Under the pieces are notes generated by a model. It was not told the DNA's origin, did no database searches, and was given only the letters and a program-made list of their open reading frames with translations. Below are positions 10,011-19,572 of a stretch of DNA of 64,000 nucleotides, one piece after another. Positions within the stretch are counted from its first letter, which is position 1. Every line of letters starts with the position of its first letter. The stretch comes from Cryomorphaceae bacterium (GTDB taxonomy: Bacteria > Bacteroidota > Bacteroidia > Flavobacteriales > Schleiferiaceae). A program made the position numbers and the translations under genes. The stretch is from contig JAJTFK010000001.1 in NCBI GenBank assembly GCA_021298655.1, forward strand, positions 47,906 to 111,905, given 5' to 3'.

Positions 10011-11699
10011 ATGCGTCAATTTGCTGCGCTGCTCCTGGCATGCTCGGTGGGTAGCCTCTGGGCCCAAACCGGGACCACCGACGCCTTGGGCGGAACCCTC
10101 CGCGCCGTGGTTCAAATCGACGCGCAGGCCTACGTGCGCGACTCCGTGCTCGACCCCGCGGGCGACTACTACCCCGACGAAAAGGCCTTGGGCCAGGGCT
10201 GGGCGCTGTTTACCTACGAGCGCGGAAACCTTCGCATGGGCATGCGCTACGAGAACTACCAGAACGCCATATTGGGCTTTCCCACGGGCTACCGGGGCGA
10301 GGGCATTACCTACCGCTACGCCCAGTGGAGCCAGGGCAAGTTCGACATCACCGTCGGCAACTTTTTTGAGCAGTTCGGACAGGGCCTCATTTTCAGGGCC
10401 TACGAAGAACGCGGACTCGGTCTGGACAACGCCATGGACGGCAGCCGAATCATTGCGCGTCTTCCCAAGGGACTGACCATCAAGGGCGTACTCGGCCGCC
10501 AGCGCGTCTACTTTGCCAAAAGCGAGGGAATCCTGCGCGGAACCGACGCCGAATGGGCGCTTCGCGAGGCCCTGCCGTTTTTGGATAAGGTCGGCGTCAG
10601 CCTAAACCTCGGCGCGAGCTTTGTGTCCAAGTTTCAGCGCGGATTCGACCCGCTGCTCAACCTGCCCGCCAACGTGGGGGCCTGGGCCTACCGCGTGGGC
10701 GCCAACTACAAGGGATTCAACCTCAAAGCGGAGTACGCCTACAAAATCAACGACCCGAACTTCGACAACGGCTACATCTACAAGCCCGGCGAAGCCTTTG
10801 TCGCCACCGCCACCTACAGCAAAAAGGGCCTGGGTTTTCTCGCGACCGTGAAGCGCATCGACAACTTCAGCTTCCGCTCCGACCGCAACGCCCAGCAATT
10901 CGACGCGTTGATCAACTTCATTCCGCCCACCGGAAACCTTCACACCTACGCGCTGCCCGCCCTGTACCCCTACGCCACGCAGATCAACGGCGAAATGGGC
11001 TACCAGTTCGACGTCAACTACCTCATTCCGCGCAAATCACTGCTCGGGGGCAAGTACGGCACCAAGCTCGCCCTGAGCATCGCCTCGTCGCAGAGCATCG
11101 ACCGCACCCCCTTGGCCGACGGAAGCTTTGGCGACAAAGGCACCCAGGGATACCAAAGCGACCCGCTGACCTGGGGTCAAATTCCCTACTTCCGCGACGT
11201 CAACTTCAGCCTGAGCCGCAAGTTCAGTTCCAAGTACAAAAGCCAGCTTACCGCCTACCGGTTCGTGTACAACAAGTCCGTGCTGGCAGACGGAGTAAAC
11301 GACTACGCGATTTTGGCCGCCCCCGACAGCGACAGCGCCCTGGTCGTTCCGGCCCTGGCCTGGGAGCAGCAGTTCGCCCTACCCAACCACCAAACCCTGT
11401 GTACCGAGCTGCAGTGGTCGGGCGGAGAAGGATTTCGCGGCGCCATGGCCATGTTCCTTGCCGAATACACCCTGTCGGAAAAGTGGGTGGTCGCGGTTCA
11501 GGACATCTACAACTACGGCCACCCCTCCGAGTCCCGTCGCATCCACTACCCCCTGGTTTCGGTGGTTCATTTTGACGGCCCTACCCGAGTTCAGCTGGGC
11601 TACGGCCGCCAGCAGCAGGGCATTTTTTGCGTGGGCGGCGTGTGCCGCGTTGTTCCCCCGTCCAACGGCCTGAGTTTGTCCCTAACCACCCAATTCTGA
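10011..11699 (+). CDS. DUF6029-like outer-membrane protein
   Basis: 562 residues with a signal peptide (MRQFAALLLACSVGSLWAQ). The rest alternates short amphipathic strands rich in Tyr, Gly and Asp (for example FTYERGNLRMGMRYENYQN), ending in SLSLTTQF with a terminal Phe, as in outer-membrane beta-barrels. It matches my recollection of DUF6029 proteins, which occur beside TlpA and Omp28 genes in Bacteroidota. No enzymatic motif is visible. It lies 3 bases after the thioredoxin gene and its stop overlaps the next ATG (TGATG), so the three are probably cotranscribed and translationally coupled. Confidence 0.75.
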   Translation: MRQFAALLLACSVGSLWAQTGTTDALGGTLRAVVQIDAQAYVRDSVLDPAGDYYPDEKALGQGWALFTYERGNLRMGMRYENYQNAILGFPTGYRGEGITYRYAQWSQGKFDITVGNFFEQFGQGLIFRAYEERGLGLDNAMDGSRIIARLPKGLTIKGVLGRQRVYFAKSEGILRGTDAEWALREALPFLDKVGVSLNLGASFVSKFQRGFDPLLNLPANVGAWAYRVGANYKGFNLKAEYAYKINDPNFDNGYIYKPGEAFVATATYSKKGLGFLATVKRIDNFSFRSDRNAQQFDALINFIPPTGNLHTYALPALYPYATQINGEMGYQFDVNYLIPRKSLLGGKYGTKLALSIASSQSIDRTPLADGSFGDKGTQGYQSDPLTWGQIPYFRDVNFSLSRKFSSKYKSQLTAYRFVYNKSVLADGVNDYAILAAPDSDSALVVPALAWEQQFALPNHQTLCTELQWSGGEGFRGAMAMFLAEYTLSEKWVVAVQDIYNYGHPSESRRIHYPLVSVVHFDGPTRVQLGYGRQQQGIFCVGGVCRVVPPSNGLSLSLTTQF

Positions 11700-12547
11700 T
11701 GCGGAATTTCGTCCTTTACGCCCTGCTCGCCGCAGCCGTTGCTTCCTGCGACTACATCGACGAACCGTTTCGAAATCCGGGCGGAGGTGGAACGGCCACC
11801 GCGAACGGCGACACCGTGCTCCAAACGGAACGCGCCGTTTTGGTCGAGGATTTCACGGGGCACCAGTGCAAGAACTGCCCGAAAGCGTCCAAGGTGCTCA
11901 AGCAGCTCGACAGCCTTTACGGCTCCGCCAAAGTGGTGGGCCTGGCCATCCACGCGGGTCCCGCCAACTTCACGTCCACCTCGACCGACTACCCTACTGA
12001 CTTTACTACCGACGACGGCGACGACCTCGCGAGCGTGTTTGGCGTTTGGGGACTGCCCCTGGGCATGGTAAACCGGTTGGACTTCCCCACGAACGCCCAC
12101 CTGAAAACCTACAGCTCCTGGGGCGCACTGACCGCCACGGAACTGGCCCGCGCACCCGAAATACTGTTTAATGCCTACAGCGGCTTCGACAGCACCTCGC
12201 GCGTGGCCACCGTGCGCCTCGACGTGCGCGCGCAATCCAGCCAAAGCAATGCCGTTGGCGTAGCGGTCTACCTCAAGGAATCGGGCATTGTTTCGCCCCA
12301 ATTGATGCCGGACCAAACACGCGATCCCAACTACGTGCACTACAACGTATTTCGCGCTGCTCCCTGGGGACCATTCGGACAGGAAGTTTGGGCTGCCGGA
12401 GTGGCGGCGGCGGGATTGAGCGCCTCGTTGGATGCCTCGGCCACGCTGGACGCCTCCTGGAAGCCCGAGCACGTGCAGTGGGTCGCCATTGCCTTTGATA
12501 AAACGACCTACCGCGTCCTGCAGGCCGTGCAAATCGACGTCAAGTAG
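11699..12547 (+). CDS. Omp28-like lipoprotein with CxxC
   Basis: 282 residues. The start at 11699 is chosen because it overlaps the preceding stop (TGATG) and begins a lipoprotein signal, MRNFVLYALLAAAVASC, with lipidated Cys17. A thioredoxin-like segment has Cys57/Cys60 (VEDFTGHQCKNCPKASKVL), the same layout as the secreted Omp28-like protein at 7494. Omp28 was described as an outer-membrane antigen of Porphyromonas; a redox role is inferred here from CxxC and the TlpA neighbour. The 3' end overlaps queG on the other strand by 8 bases. Confidence 0.8.
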   Translation: MRNFVLYALLAAAVASCDYIDEPFRNPGGGGTATANGDTVLQTERAVLVEDFTGHQCKNCPKASKVLKQLDSLYGSAKVVGLAIHAGPANFTSTSTDYPTDFTTDDGDDLASVFGVWGLPLGMVNRLDFPTNAHLKTYSSWGALTATELARAPEILFNAYSGFDSTSRVATVRLDVRAQSSQSNAVGVAVYLKESGIVSPQLMPDQTRDPNYVHYNVFRAAPWGPFGQEVWAAGVAAAGLSASLDASATLDASWKPEHVQWVAIAFDKTTYRVLQAVQIDVK

Positions 12548-13478
12548 GCTTGCGGTCGCCGAAGGCGGCGGCCACGTTGCGCTGAATGCGCTCCAAACCG
12601 GTGCGCGCCGCGGCGGACTTCCCAAAGGCCTCCGTAAACGCTGCTTCGCTTGCCTGCTCCCAGTCGTTGATGGACCAAGTCACCCAGGTTCCCGGCGCAA
12701 ACTTCGGTTCGTGATGCGCCGTCGCGTGGCGGTTCCACGGACAGACCTCCTGGCAAATGTCGCAGCCAAAAACCCACGGGTTCAGTGCGCCGGCCATTTC
12801 GCGCGGAAGCGCCCCGTGAAGCTCAATGGTCGCGTGGCTGATGCAGCGGGCGCTGTCGACCACCTTGGGCGCGACGATGGCTTGGGTTGGGCAGGCATCA
12901 AGGCAGCGCGTACAGGTCCCGCAGTGGTCGGCCACCGGAAGGTCCGGAACCAGGTCGCAGTCCAGGATGAGTTCCGCCAGAAAAAAGTACGAACCCGAAT
13001 TCTTGCGCAGCACCAGCGAATTTTTGCCCACCCAACCGAGGCCGCTGCGCTCCGCCCATGCGCGCTCCAGCACGGGGGCACTGTCGACAAAGCACCGCCC
13101 CTCGATGGGCCCTACGGCGCTGCGCAGCGAATCAAGCAGTTCAAACAAGCGGTCTTTCACCACCCGATGGTAGTCCTCCCCGTAGGCGTAGCGCGCCACC
13201 CGGGGGCGTCCCCCCTCTTCGAGTGCTGAAGGTTCCGGGTAGTAGTTGAATGCCAAACTCACCACCGATTTGGCTCCGGGAACCAGCTTGCGCGGGTCCA
13301 GGCGCTTGTCGAAGTGGTTCTCCATGTAGCGCATGCTGCCGTGCAGGCCCTGGGCGAGCCAGGCCTCCAGGCGCGGTGCTTCGTCGGCCAAAAAATCGGC
13401 TTGGGCCACGCGCGCTTCCATAAACCCAAGGCGAAGCGCCTCGCGCTTCAGAAAGCTTGTTGCCTCGCTCCGCGTCAT
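12540..13478 (-). CDS. queG: Epoxyqueuosine reductase QueG
   Basis: 312 residues. QueG performs the last step of tRNA queuosine synthesis, reducing epoxyqueuosine with a cobalamin cofactor and two [4Fe-4S] clusters. Visible features are [19 protein letters not shown] with the family's conserved Asp (132), the cluster motif [12 protein letters not shown] (Cys186/189/192/196), Cys212, and [11 protein letters not shown] (Cys239/242/246). QueA, the preceding enzyme, is encoded at 35629 in this window. The ATG overlaps the ruvB stop by four bases (ATGA), so it is in an operon with ruvB. Confidence 0.95.
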   Translation of the reverse strand: MTRSEATSFLKREALRLGFMEARVAQADFLADEAPRLEAWLAQGLHGSMRYMENHFDKRLDPRKLVPGAKSVVSLAFNYYPEPSALEEGGRPRVARYAYGEDYHRVVKDRLFELLDSLRSAVGPIEGRCFVDSAPVLERAWAERSGLGWVGKNSLVLRKNSGSYFFLAELILDCDLVPDLPVADHCGTCTRCLDACPTQAIVAPKVVDSARCISHATIELHGALPREMAGALNPWVFGCDICQEVCPWNRHATAHHEPKFAPGTWVTWSINDWEQASEAAFTEAFGKSAAARTGLERIQRNVAAAFGDRKPT

Positions 13479-14494
13479 GAAAAGAGGTTGGGACCACCCA
13501 AGGGGGTGCGCCCCAAATGCGTGTAGGCCTTGTCCATCGCCATCCGGCCGCGGGGCGTTCGCGCCAAATAGCCTTCCTGAATCAGGTAGGGCTCGTAAAC
13601 CTCCTCGAGGGTCTCGGCCTGCTCCCCCACTGCCGTAGCCAAAGTGCTCAGGCCCACGGGGCCTCCGCGGAACTTGTCTATCAACGTGGTAAGGATCCGG
13701 TTATCCATCTCGTCAAGGCCGTGGGCATCGACGTCGAGGGCGTCCATTCCAAAACGAGCGATTTCAAGGTCGACCGTAGATGCTCCGCGCACTTGGGCAA
13801 AGTCGCGAAGGCGACGAAGCAGGGCGTTGGCGATTCGGGGCGTTCCCCGGCTGCGTCGGGCCACTTCAATGGCCGCCTCGGCCTCGATTCCCATCGATAA
13901 AATGCTGGCGGACCGCTCCACGATGGTGGAGAGCAACTCGACGCTGTAGTACTCCAAGCGCGCGGCAATGCCGAAGCGGGCCCGCAGCGGCGACGTAAGC
14001 AACCCACTTCGGGTGGTCGCGCCAATTAAGGTGAAGGGCTTGAGCTTGATTTGCACGGAGCGCGCCGCCGGTCCGGACTCGAGCATGATGTCAATTTGGT
14101 AGTCCTCCATGGCGCTGTAGAGGTACTCTTCAACCACCGGACTCAAGCGGTGTATCTCGTCGATGAACAGCACGTCGTTGGCATCCAGGCTGGTAAGCAA
14201 GCCCGCCAAATCTCCGGGCTTGTCCAATACCGGTCCGCTCGTCAGCTTGAGCGAGGACCCCAATTCACCCGCAATGATGTAGGCCAAGGTGGTCTTGCCG
14301 AGGCCCGGAGGCCCGTGAAGCAAGACGTGGTCCAGCGCCTCTTCGCGAAGCCGTGCAGCCTGAACAAAAACCTTGAGGTTTTCGAGCACTTTGGCCTGGC
14401 CGGCGAAGTCGTCGAAGCGCGCGGGGCGCAGGCGCTGTTCGGCCTCGCGATCGTCCATGCCCGCCGAAGAGGCGTCGTGCAAAAAATCCACCAT
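13475..14494 (-). CDS. ruvB: Holliday junction DNA helicase RuvB
   Basis: 339 residues from the chosen ATG at 14494 ([15 protein letters not shown]), the usual RuvB length; the open frame continues upstream but that part has no family similarity. RuvB is the AAA+ hexameric motor for branch migration. Seen: Walker [13 protein letters not shown], Walker [10 protein letters not shown], sensor [10 protein letters not shown], arginine finger SPLRARFG and the C-terminal winged-helix domain. TACATTTG ends 5 nt before the ATG, predicting its own promoter and a leaderless message even though it follows the cox genes. Confidence 0.96.
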   Translation of the reverse strand: MVDFLHDASSAGMDDREAEQRLRPARFDDFAGQAKVLENLKVFVQAARLREEALDHVLLHGPPGLGKTTLAYIIAGELGSSLKLTSGPVLDKPGDLAGLLTSLDANDVLFIDEIHRLSPVVEEYLYSAMEDYQIDIMLESGPAARSVQIKLKPFTLIGATTRSGLLTSPLRARFGIAARLEYYSVELLSTIVERSASILSMGIEAEAAIEVARRSRGTPRIANALLRRLRDFAQVRGASTVDLEIARFGMDALDVDAHGLDEMDNRILTTLIDKFRGGPVGLSTLATAVGEQAETLEEVYEPYLIQEGYLARTPRGRMAMDKAYTHLGRTPLGGPNLFS

Positions 14495-14499
14495 AGCTG

Positions 14500-14507
14500 C
14501 AAATGTA
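14500..14507 (-). promoter_or_regulatory. -7 promoter element TACATTTG of ruvB
   Basis: On the minus strand TACATTTG matches the Bacteroidota housekeeping sigma element TAnnTTTG and lies 5 nt before the ruvB ATG. The predicted transcription start falls at or beside the ATG. Confidence 0.65.
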
Positions 14508-14508
14508 A

Positions 14509-14537
14509 ACGGCCGCTCGGGGAAACCGGGCGGCCGT
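14509..14537 (-). terminator. Hairpin between cox subunit I and ruvB
   Basis: ACGGCCGCCCGG and CCGAGCGGCCGT (minus strand) pair over 12 positions with one mismatch or G-U pair around a 5-nt loop, followed by only three T residues. It sits 19 bases after the cox subunit I stop and two bases before the ruvB -7 element. Possible terminator or attenuator of the respiratory operon; the short T tract makes this uncertain. Confidence 0.5.
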
Positions 14538-14556
14538 TCAACGAACTTATAAACGC

Positions 14557-16359
14557 TTAGTGCGCCTGCTCGCCATCCTTTAGCGGCGTGTTCTGGGGCA
14601 CGAAGTCTTCGTCGTGGCCCGGCTTGCTGTAGTCGTAGGCCCAACGGTGCACCTCGGGAATGGCGCCCGGCCAGTTACCGTGAAGGTGTTCCACGGGCGT
14701 CGTCCACTCCAGCGTGTTTGAATTCCACGGGTTTTGCGGTGCCTTGGGACCACGCCACATGGAGTAGAAGAAGTTGAAGATGAAAATCAACTGCGCAATA
14801 CCGCCGCCAATGGCGAACATCGTGATGATCACGTTGATGTCCTGAAGCTCGTCGAAAATCGGGAATTCGGCGTTGCTGTAGTAGCGGCGCGGCAGACCGG
14901 CAAGTCCGGTAAAGTGCATCGGGAAGAACACGCCGTAGGCGCTTACAAACGTCAGCCAGAAGTGCAGGTAGCCCATCGACTTGTTCATCATGCGGCCGTA
15001 CATCTTGGGGAACCAGTGGTACACCCCCGCGAACATCCCGAAGATGGCCGAAAGACCCATTACGATGTGGAAGTGCGCCACCACGAAGTAGGTGTCGTGA
15101 ACGTTGATATCCAGGGCCGAGTCGCCGAGAATGATGCCGGTCAAACCGCCCGCCACAAACGTGCTCACGAGTCCAATCGAAAAGAGCATGGCCGGGGTAA
15201 ACTGAATGTTGCCCTTCCACAGCGTCGTAATGTAGTTGAAGGCCTTCACCGCCGACGGGATGGCAATCAACAGGGTGGTAAACGTGAACACCGATCCGAG
15301 GAAGGGATTCATGCCCGTCACGAACATGTGGTGGCCCCACACGATGAACGAAAGGAAGGCGATGGCCAGAATGGACCCAATCATGGCGCGGTAGCCGAAG
15401 ATGGGCTTGCGCGAGTTGGTCGCAATCACCTCAGACGTAATGCCCAAAGCCGGCAGAAGAATGATGTATACCTCGGGGTGGCCCAAGAACCAGAACAGGT
15501 GCTCGAACAGAATAGGGCTTCCACCCTGGTTCGTCAGCATTTCGCCCGCCACCATGATGTCGCTCAGGTAAAACGAAGTCCCCATCGAACGGTCAAACAC
15601 CAGAAGCAGCGCCGCGCTGAGCAGAACCGGGAACGACAGCACACCAAGAATGGCGGTCACCAAGAAGGCCCAGATCGTCAGCGGAAGGCGGGTCATCGAC
15701 ATACCCTTGGTGCGCAAGTTGATCACCGTCACGATGTAGTTGAGTGAACCAATCAAGGAGCCGGCGATAAACAGGGTCATCGAAACGAGCCAAAGCGTCA
15801 TGCCCGCACCCGAGCCCGGCATGGCCTGGGGCAGTGCGCTCAACGGCGGGTATACGGTCCAACCGCCCGAGGCAGGGCCCGTTTCCACAAACAGCGAAAT
15901 CACCATTACCGCCGAGGAAGCGGCGAAGAACCAGTACGAAATCATGTTCAGGAAGCCCGACGCCATGTCGCGTGCACCGATTTGCAACGGAATGAGGAGG
16001 TTCGAGAAGGTTCCGCTCAAGCCGGCCGTCAGAACGAAGAACACCATGATGGTGCCGTGAATCGTAACCAGCGCGAGGTACATGTTCGGGTCCATCACCC
16101 CGTCGGGGGCCCACTTACCGAGGAAGGTCTCCAAAATGGGGAAGCTCTCGCCCGGCCAAGCCAGCTGAAGGCGGAACAACATGGACATAAATACCCCAAT
16201 GATGCCCATGAACATTCCCGTTACCAGGAACTGCTTGGCAATCATCTTGTGATCGATCGAGAAGACGTACTTCGTCCAGAAGTTGTCTACGTGGTGCTCG
16301 TGATCGTGGTGGTCGTCGTGAGCGTGATCGTGAGCGTGGTCGTGAGCGTGGTCGGCCAT
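14557..16359 (-). CDS. ctaD: Cytochrome c oxidase subunit I
   Basis: 600 residues, about 12-13 membrane helices. This is the catalytic subunit of a haem-copper oxidase holding the low-spin haem and the haem-CuB centre. Visible signatures are [15 protein letters not shown] (His-Tyr of the active site), the His pair in [12 protein letters not shown] and the haem-binding [14 protein letters not shown]. The N-terminus is very His/Asp rich ([20 protein letters not shown]), a feature I recall from other Bacteroidota subunit I proteins. It is the last gene of the act-cox operon, 26 bases after subunit II. No subunit III or IV gene follows; ruvB does. Confidence 0.95.
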   Translation of the reverse strand: MADHAHDHAHDHAHDDHHDHEHHVDNFWTKYVFSIDHKMIAKQFLVTGMFMGIIGVFMSMLFRLQLAWPGESFPILETFLGKWAPDGVMDPNMYLALVTIHGTIMVFFVLTAGLSGTFSNLLIPLQIGARDMASGFLNMISYWFFAASSAVMVISLFVETGPASGGWTVYPPLSALPQAMPGSGAGMTLWLVSMTLFIAGSLIGSLNYIVTVINLRTKGMSMTRLPLTIWAFLVTAILGVLSFPVLLSAALLLVFDRSMGTSFYLSDIMVAGEMLTNQGGSPILFEHLFWFLGHPEVYIILLPALGITSEVIATNSRKPIFGYRAMIGSILAIAFLSFIVWGHHMFVTGMNPFLGSVFTFTTLLIAIPSAVKAFNYITTLWKGNIQFTPAMLFSIGLVSTFVAGGLTGIILGDSALDINVHDTYFVVAHFHIVMGLSAIFGMFAGVYHWFPKMYGRMMNKSMGYLHFWLTFVSAYGVFFPMHFTGLAGLPRRYYSNAEFPIFDELQDINVIITMFAIGGGIAQLIFIFNFFYSMWRGPKAPQNPWNSNTLEWTTPVEHLHGNWPGAIPEVHRWAYDYSKPGHDEDFVPQNTPLKDGEQAH

Positions 16360-16385
16360 AATTCGTGAATCTTAATCAATCAATG

Positions 16386-17411
16386 TTACAACGTTTCAGC
16401 TACGGTCTTTTGTTCAGCAAGCCATTTGGCGTACTCTTCTTCGGACTCAACAACAATATTCATCTGCATGTTGTAGTGCGCCGATCCGCAAATCTTGTTG
16501 CACAACAGCACGTAATCGTAGGCATAGGCCTCCAATCCCTTTTCGCCGCGGATCTTATTGATGCGCGCAACCTTCGCCTGAACCTCGGGGTCCTGACGCA
16601 TTTCGGCCGTAGTCACCGTTGGAGTGAACTGGAACTGGGTCGTCATGCCCGGTACGCAGTTCATTTGGGCGCGGAAGTGGGGGAAGTAGGCCGAGTGAAT
16701 GACGTCCTGTGAGCGGAACCGGAACAGCACCGGGCGTCCCACCGGAAGGTGAATCTCGGTCGTGATTTGGTCGTCGGCAGCCTGCGTATCGAGCGTGTCT
16801 ACCCCAATCACGTTGGCGTCCTTAATCAGGCGGACGTTGGCATAGCCAAGCTGGTTGTCTTTGCCGGCGTAGCGCGCGGTCCATTTGAACTGCTGCGCGT
16901 AGACTTCAATAACCAAGGGCTCCTGCTCGTTCTTCGGATTCATTACGTTCGACCACGTGGTCATGCCGTAGATGATCAGTACCGCCAAAACCAAGGCCGG
17001 AACGATGGTCCAAATGAACTCCAGGCGGTTGTTGTGCTCGTAGTAGGTTGCCTTGCGGTCCTTTGCGCCACGGTACTTCCATGCGAAGTAGAAGAGGATG
17101 GGCTGAACCACCAGAAACATGGCGATGATCACGAGCATCGAGATCTCCATCAGGTTGTCGTAATCCACGCCGTGTTCCGATGCGGGCTTGGGCAGCGTCA
17201 CCGGAAGCCACGTGAACAGCATCCAAAAGAACGCGGCAATGAAGCCGATTCCAAAGAGCAGCATCAACCATCCCTGGTTGTTGTTGTCGCGATCGGTCAC
17301 CTCGTATTCAGCCGTTTTGCGTGCCTTTGAGGACAGTTCAAAAATCCGAATAAGCTGAAGGGCCGTAAGAACGGCAAGTACAAGGACAATTAGGGTGATC
17401 ATTCCAGACAT
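16386..17411 (-). CDS. ctaC: Cytochrome c oxidase subunit II
   Basis: 341 residues. Subunit II accepts electrons from cytochrome c at the dinuclear CuA centre. The CuA ligands are visible as DVIHSAYFPHF and C304-x3-C308-x3-H312-x2-M315 (CNKICGSAHYNM). There are three apparent hydrophobic N-terminal segments: one at the start, one around residues 50-70 and one near 90-110, plus a further helix before the cupredoxin domain. No CxxCH motif is present, so there is no fused cytochrome c domain. It lies between actF (25-base gap) and subunit I, consistent with an ACIII-oxidase supercomplex. Confidence 0.94.
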   Translation of the reverse strand: MSGMITLIVLVLAVLTALQLIRIFELSSKARKTAEYEVTDRDNNNQGWLMLLFGIGFIAAFFWMLFTWLPVTLPKPASEHGVDYDNLMEISMLVIIAMFLVVQPILFYFAWKYRGAKDRKATYYEHNNRLEFIWTIVPALVLAVLIIYGMTTWSNVMNPKNEQEPLVIEVYAQQFKWTARYAGKDNQLGYANVRLIKDANVIGVDTLDTQAADDQITTEIHLPVGRPVLFRFRSQDVIHSAYFPHFRAQMNCVPGMTTQFQFTPTVTTAEMRQDPEVQAKVARINKIRGEKGLEAYAYDYVLLCNKICGSAHYNMQMNIVVESEEEYAKWLAEQKTVAETL

Positions 17412-17436
17412 AAACGATAGTAGTTAAGGCGTCGGA

Positions 17437-18960
17437 TTATTGATGGAAGTGCTCGCTTTCGGTGAGCATGGGGTGGTTGGCAAGCTTGAGCGGAGCCTTG
17501 GCCAATTGGCTAAGCGTCACCCAAAGGAAGAGACCCGCGTAAAACAGAATTCCGCCCAATTCGGCAAAACCAAATCCGTAGTCGTAGCCCACGGCACCCG
17601 GCATAATCATGATGTAGTGGTCCATCCAGTGTCCGGCCAGAACAAAAACCGCCGCCAATCCGATGAAGCCGAAGATGCGCTTGGCATCGCGGGACATCAG
17701 CACGAGGATCGGGAAGATGAAGTTCATGGCTACCATCATGACAAAGAGGGGCTTGTACTCACCCTTAAAGCGCGGCAAGTAGTAGGTGACTTCTTCTGGA
17801 ATGTTCGAGTACCAAATCAGCATGTACTGGCTGAACCACAGGTAGGTCCAGAACACGCTGAAGGCAAACATGAACTTGCCCAAATCGTGTTGGTGGTTGG
17901 CGTTGATCCACGGAAGGTGGTTGTTCAAGCGCAGGTACATTACCAGGAGGTTGAGCACGGTCATGGCCGTCACGAACATGCCCGCGAAGGTGTACCATCC
18001 AAACAGGGTAGAGAACCAGTGCGTGTCAATCGACATAACCCAGTCCCATGCGCTCGTCGACGAGGTCACGGCGTACAGCACGATGAAGGTGGCGGCGAGC
18101 TTGCGCTGGGTAAAGAACATGTTTTGTCCCTTGGGTAGGCCGTCCTCCTTAAGGCTGTTGCGGCGAAGCAGGTAGGCAGCGCCCGCCCAAATGACAAGGT
18201 AGGCCACGGTACGCGCAATGAAGAACGGAGCGTTCAAGTACGCTTCTTTGCCCGCAATAATGGGGTCGTAGTTGGCGCTGGCCGGGTCCATAATGCCCTC
18301 GGCCATCCAGTGCCACAAGTGGTGCAGGTGCATGCTGCCGGTCACGGCAAGGAACAGGATTCCGAGGAGCGGAATACCTACGAACATCGCAACGGCCTCG
18401 AACACGCGAATCAAGCCTGCCGACCAGCCCACCTGTGCGGCGTACTGAATGGCTAGGAAGAACAGGGCTCCGATGCCAATGCCCAAAAAGAAGATGCTGT
18501 TCACCAGGAACGCAGCCCAGGGGCGGTTGGCGCTCAGGTCGTGGGTAGCTCCATGGCCATCTTCACCGTGAGCGGGTGCAGCGTGCGCGTCGTGCGCTTC
18601 GGCTGCGTGAGCTTCTTCGGCGTGCGCACCTTCCGCCGCAACCTCCGCAGCGTGGGCCTCGTCAACGTGGGCCTCTTCGCCGTGGGCCTCTTCGGCAGCA
18701 GCCTCTGTGGCGTGGGCTTCTTGAACGTCAACCCCTTCAGGAACTACCTCCGTAGCATGGGGTTCATCGGCGGGTGCCTCGTGAGCAGGAGCTTCGACCG
18801 CATGCGCTTCGTCGGCATGGGCCGCTGCAGCGTGTTCGCCGCCGTGGCCATCCGCAGCATGATTCGAATAGTCTGTGTTAAAGCCAATAAGCAGGAACAC
18901 CAGGCCCACCAAGGTCAGCGACCCGGCGAGCAATTTCATTTTGGACGTAAATACAAACAT
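17437..18960 (-). CDS. actF: ActF, membrane subunit of alternative complex III, with His-rich insertion
   Basis: 507 residues from the ATG at 18960 (MFVFTSKMKLLAGSL). That start is chosen because it leads into the first membrane helix and lies 19 bases after the actE stop. ActF is an integral membrane subunit of the quinol:cytochrome c oxidoreductase that replaces the bc1 complex in Bacteroidota. After helix 1 (about residues 8-27) comes a His/Ala/Glu-rich stretch from residue 34 to 140 with 18 histidines, then the normal multi-helix core (PWAAFLVNSIFFLGIGIGAL onward). With a positively charged N-terminus inside, the insertion would be periplasmic. The core family call is firm; the role of the insertion is unknown. 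Confidence 0.9.
   Translation of the reverse strand: MFVFTSKMKLLAGSLTLVGLVFLLIGFNTDYSNHAADGHGGEHAAAAHADEAHAVEAPAHEAPADEPHATEVVPEGVDVQEAHATEAAAEEAHGEEAHVDEAHAAEVAAEGAHAEEAHAAEAHDAHAAPAHGEDGHGATHDLSANRPWAAFLVNSIFFLGIGIGALFFLAIQYAAQVGWSAGLIRVFEAVAMFVGIPLLGILFLAVTGSMHLHHLWHWMAEGIMDPASANYDPIIAGKEAYLNAPFFIARTVAYLVIWAGAAYLLRRNSLKEDGLPKGQNMFFTQRKLAATFIVLYAVTSSTSAWDWVMSIDTHWFSTLFGWYTFAGMFVTAMTVLNLLVMYLRLNNHLPWINANHQHDLGKFMFAFSVFWTYLWFSQYMLIWYSNIPEEVTYYLPRFKGEYKPLFVMMVAMNFIFPILVLMSRDAKRIFGFIGLAAVFVLAGHWMDHYIMIMPGAVGYDYGFGFAELGGILFYAGLFLWVTLSQLAKAPLKLANHPMLTESEHFHQ
18541..18861 (-). repeat. Degenerate His/Ala/Glu repeat coding region in actF
   Basis: Codes for residues 34-140 of ActF. Short degenerate units such as EEAHAEEAHAAEAHDAHAAP recur, with 18 His residues in about 107. 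The DNA is likewise repetitive (recurrent GCTTCGGC/GCGTGGGC-type words) and would be prone to length change by slippage. Confidence 0.75.
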
Positions 18961-18979
18961 GTCTTCTGGGGCAGTTTTA

Positions 18980-19567
18980 TTAGGCAGCAGGTTGGGCCGT
19001 GGTCGTGTCGGCAGCAGCCGGAGCAGCACCGGGAACTTGGTCCGCGCGGAGCTTCCACACGTACTTGATGATCTTCCAGCGTTCTTCGTAGTTCAGCTGC
19101 GACGCATGGCTACCCATGTTGTTCTTGCCGTACATGATCACGTGGTAAATGCTTCCCGGAGTGATGTCCGGAAGCTTGTCTGCGCCGTAGCCCGGGATGC
19201 CCAAGATCTTCTCGCGCTGCATCAAAATACCGTTTCCGTCGCCCTTTTCGCCGTGGCAGTGCGAGCAAAACTGCGTGTACAGTTGCTTGCCCGACTCCGC
19301 GTCCAAGGTTTCGTAAAACGCCGGAACCTCGGTGTTGGCCATCGATGCCGCGTAGCCCTCGTTGGTATTCGGAATCGTGTAGGGCACGTAGCCGCGCGGC
19401 ACCGTTCCCTCAACCGGATCCTTGGCGGTACCCGGTTCGTAGGTTTGGTGTGCCGGAGAACGGTACATGTCGTCCATGTACGAGTAGCCCGGTGTGGTCT
19501 TGTCCCAGTTGCACGAGGCCAGTACCGCCGCACTGCCTGCAACCCAAAGAATCGTCTTGATACGCAT
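18980..19567 (-). CDS. actE: ActE, monohaem cytochrome c lipoprotein of alternative complex III
   Basis: 195 residues. The N-terminus MRIKTILWVAGSAAVLASC is a lipoprotein signal with Cys19. One c-type haem site is present (CSHCH, residues 101-105), with Met151 in NNMGSHASQL as a likely axial ligand. ActE carries electrons from the pentahaem ActA to the terminal acceptor. A Pro/Ala/Thr-rich tail ends the protein. It lies 5 bases after actD. Confidence 0.93.
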   Translation of the reverse strand: MRIKTILWVAGSAAVLASCNWDKTTPGYSYMDDMYRSPAHQTYEPGTAKDPVEGTVPRGYVPYTIPNTNEGYAASMANTEVPAFYETLDAESGKQLYTQFCSHCHGEKGDGNGILMQREKILGIPGYGADKLPDITPGSIYHVIMYGKNNMGSHASQLNYEERWKIIKYVWKLRADQVPGAAPAAADTTTAQPAA

Positions 19568-19572
19568 ATTGC

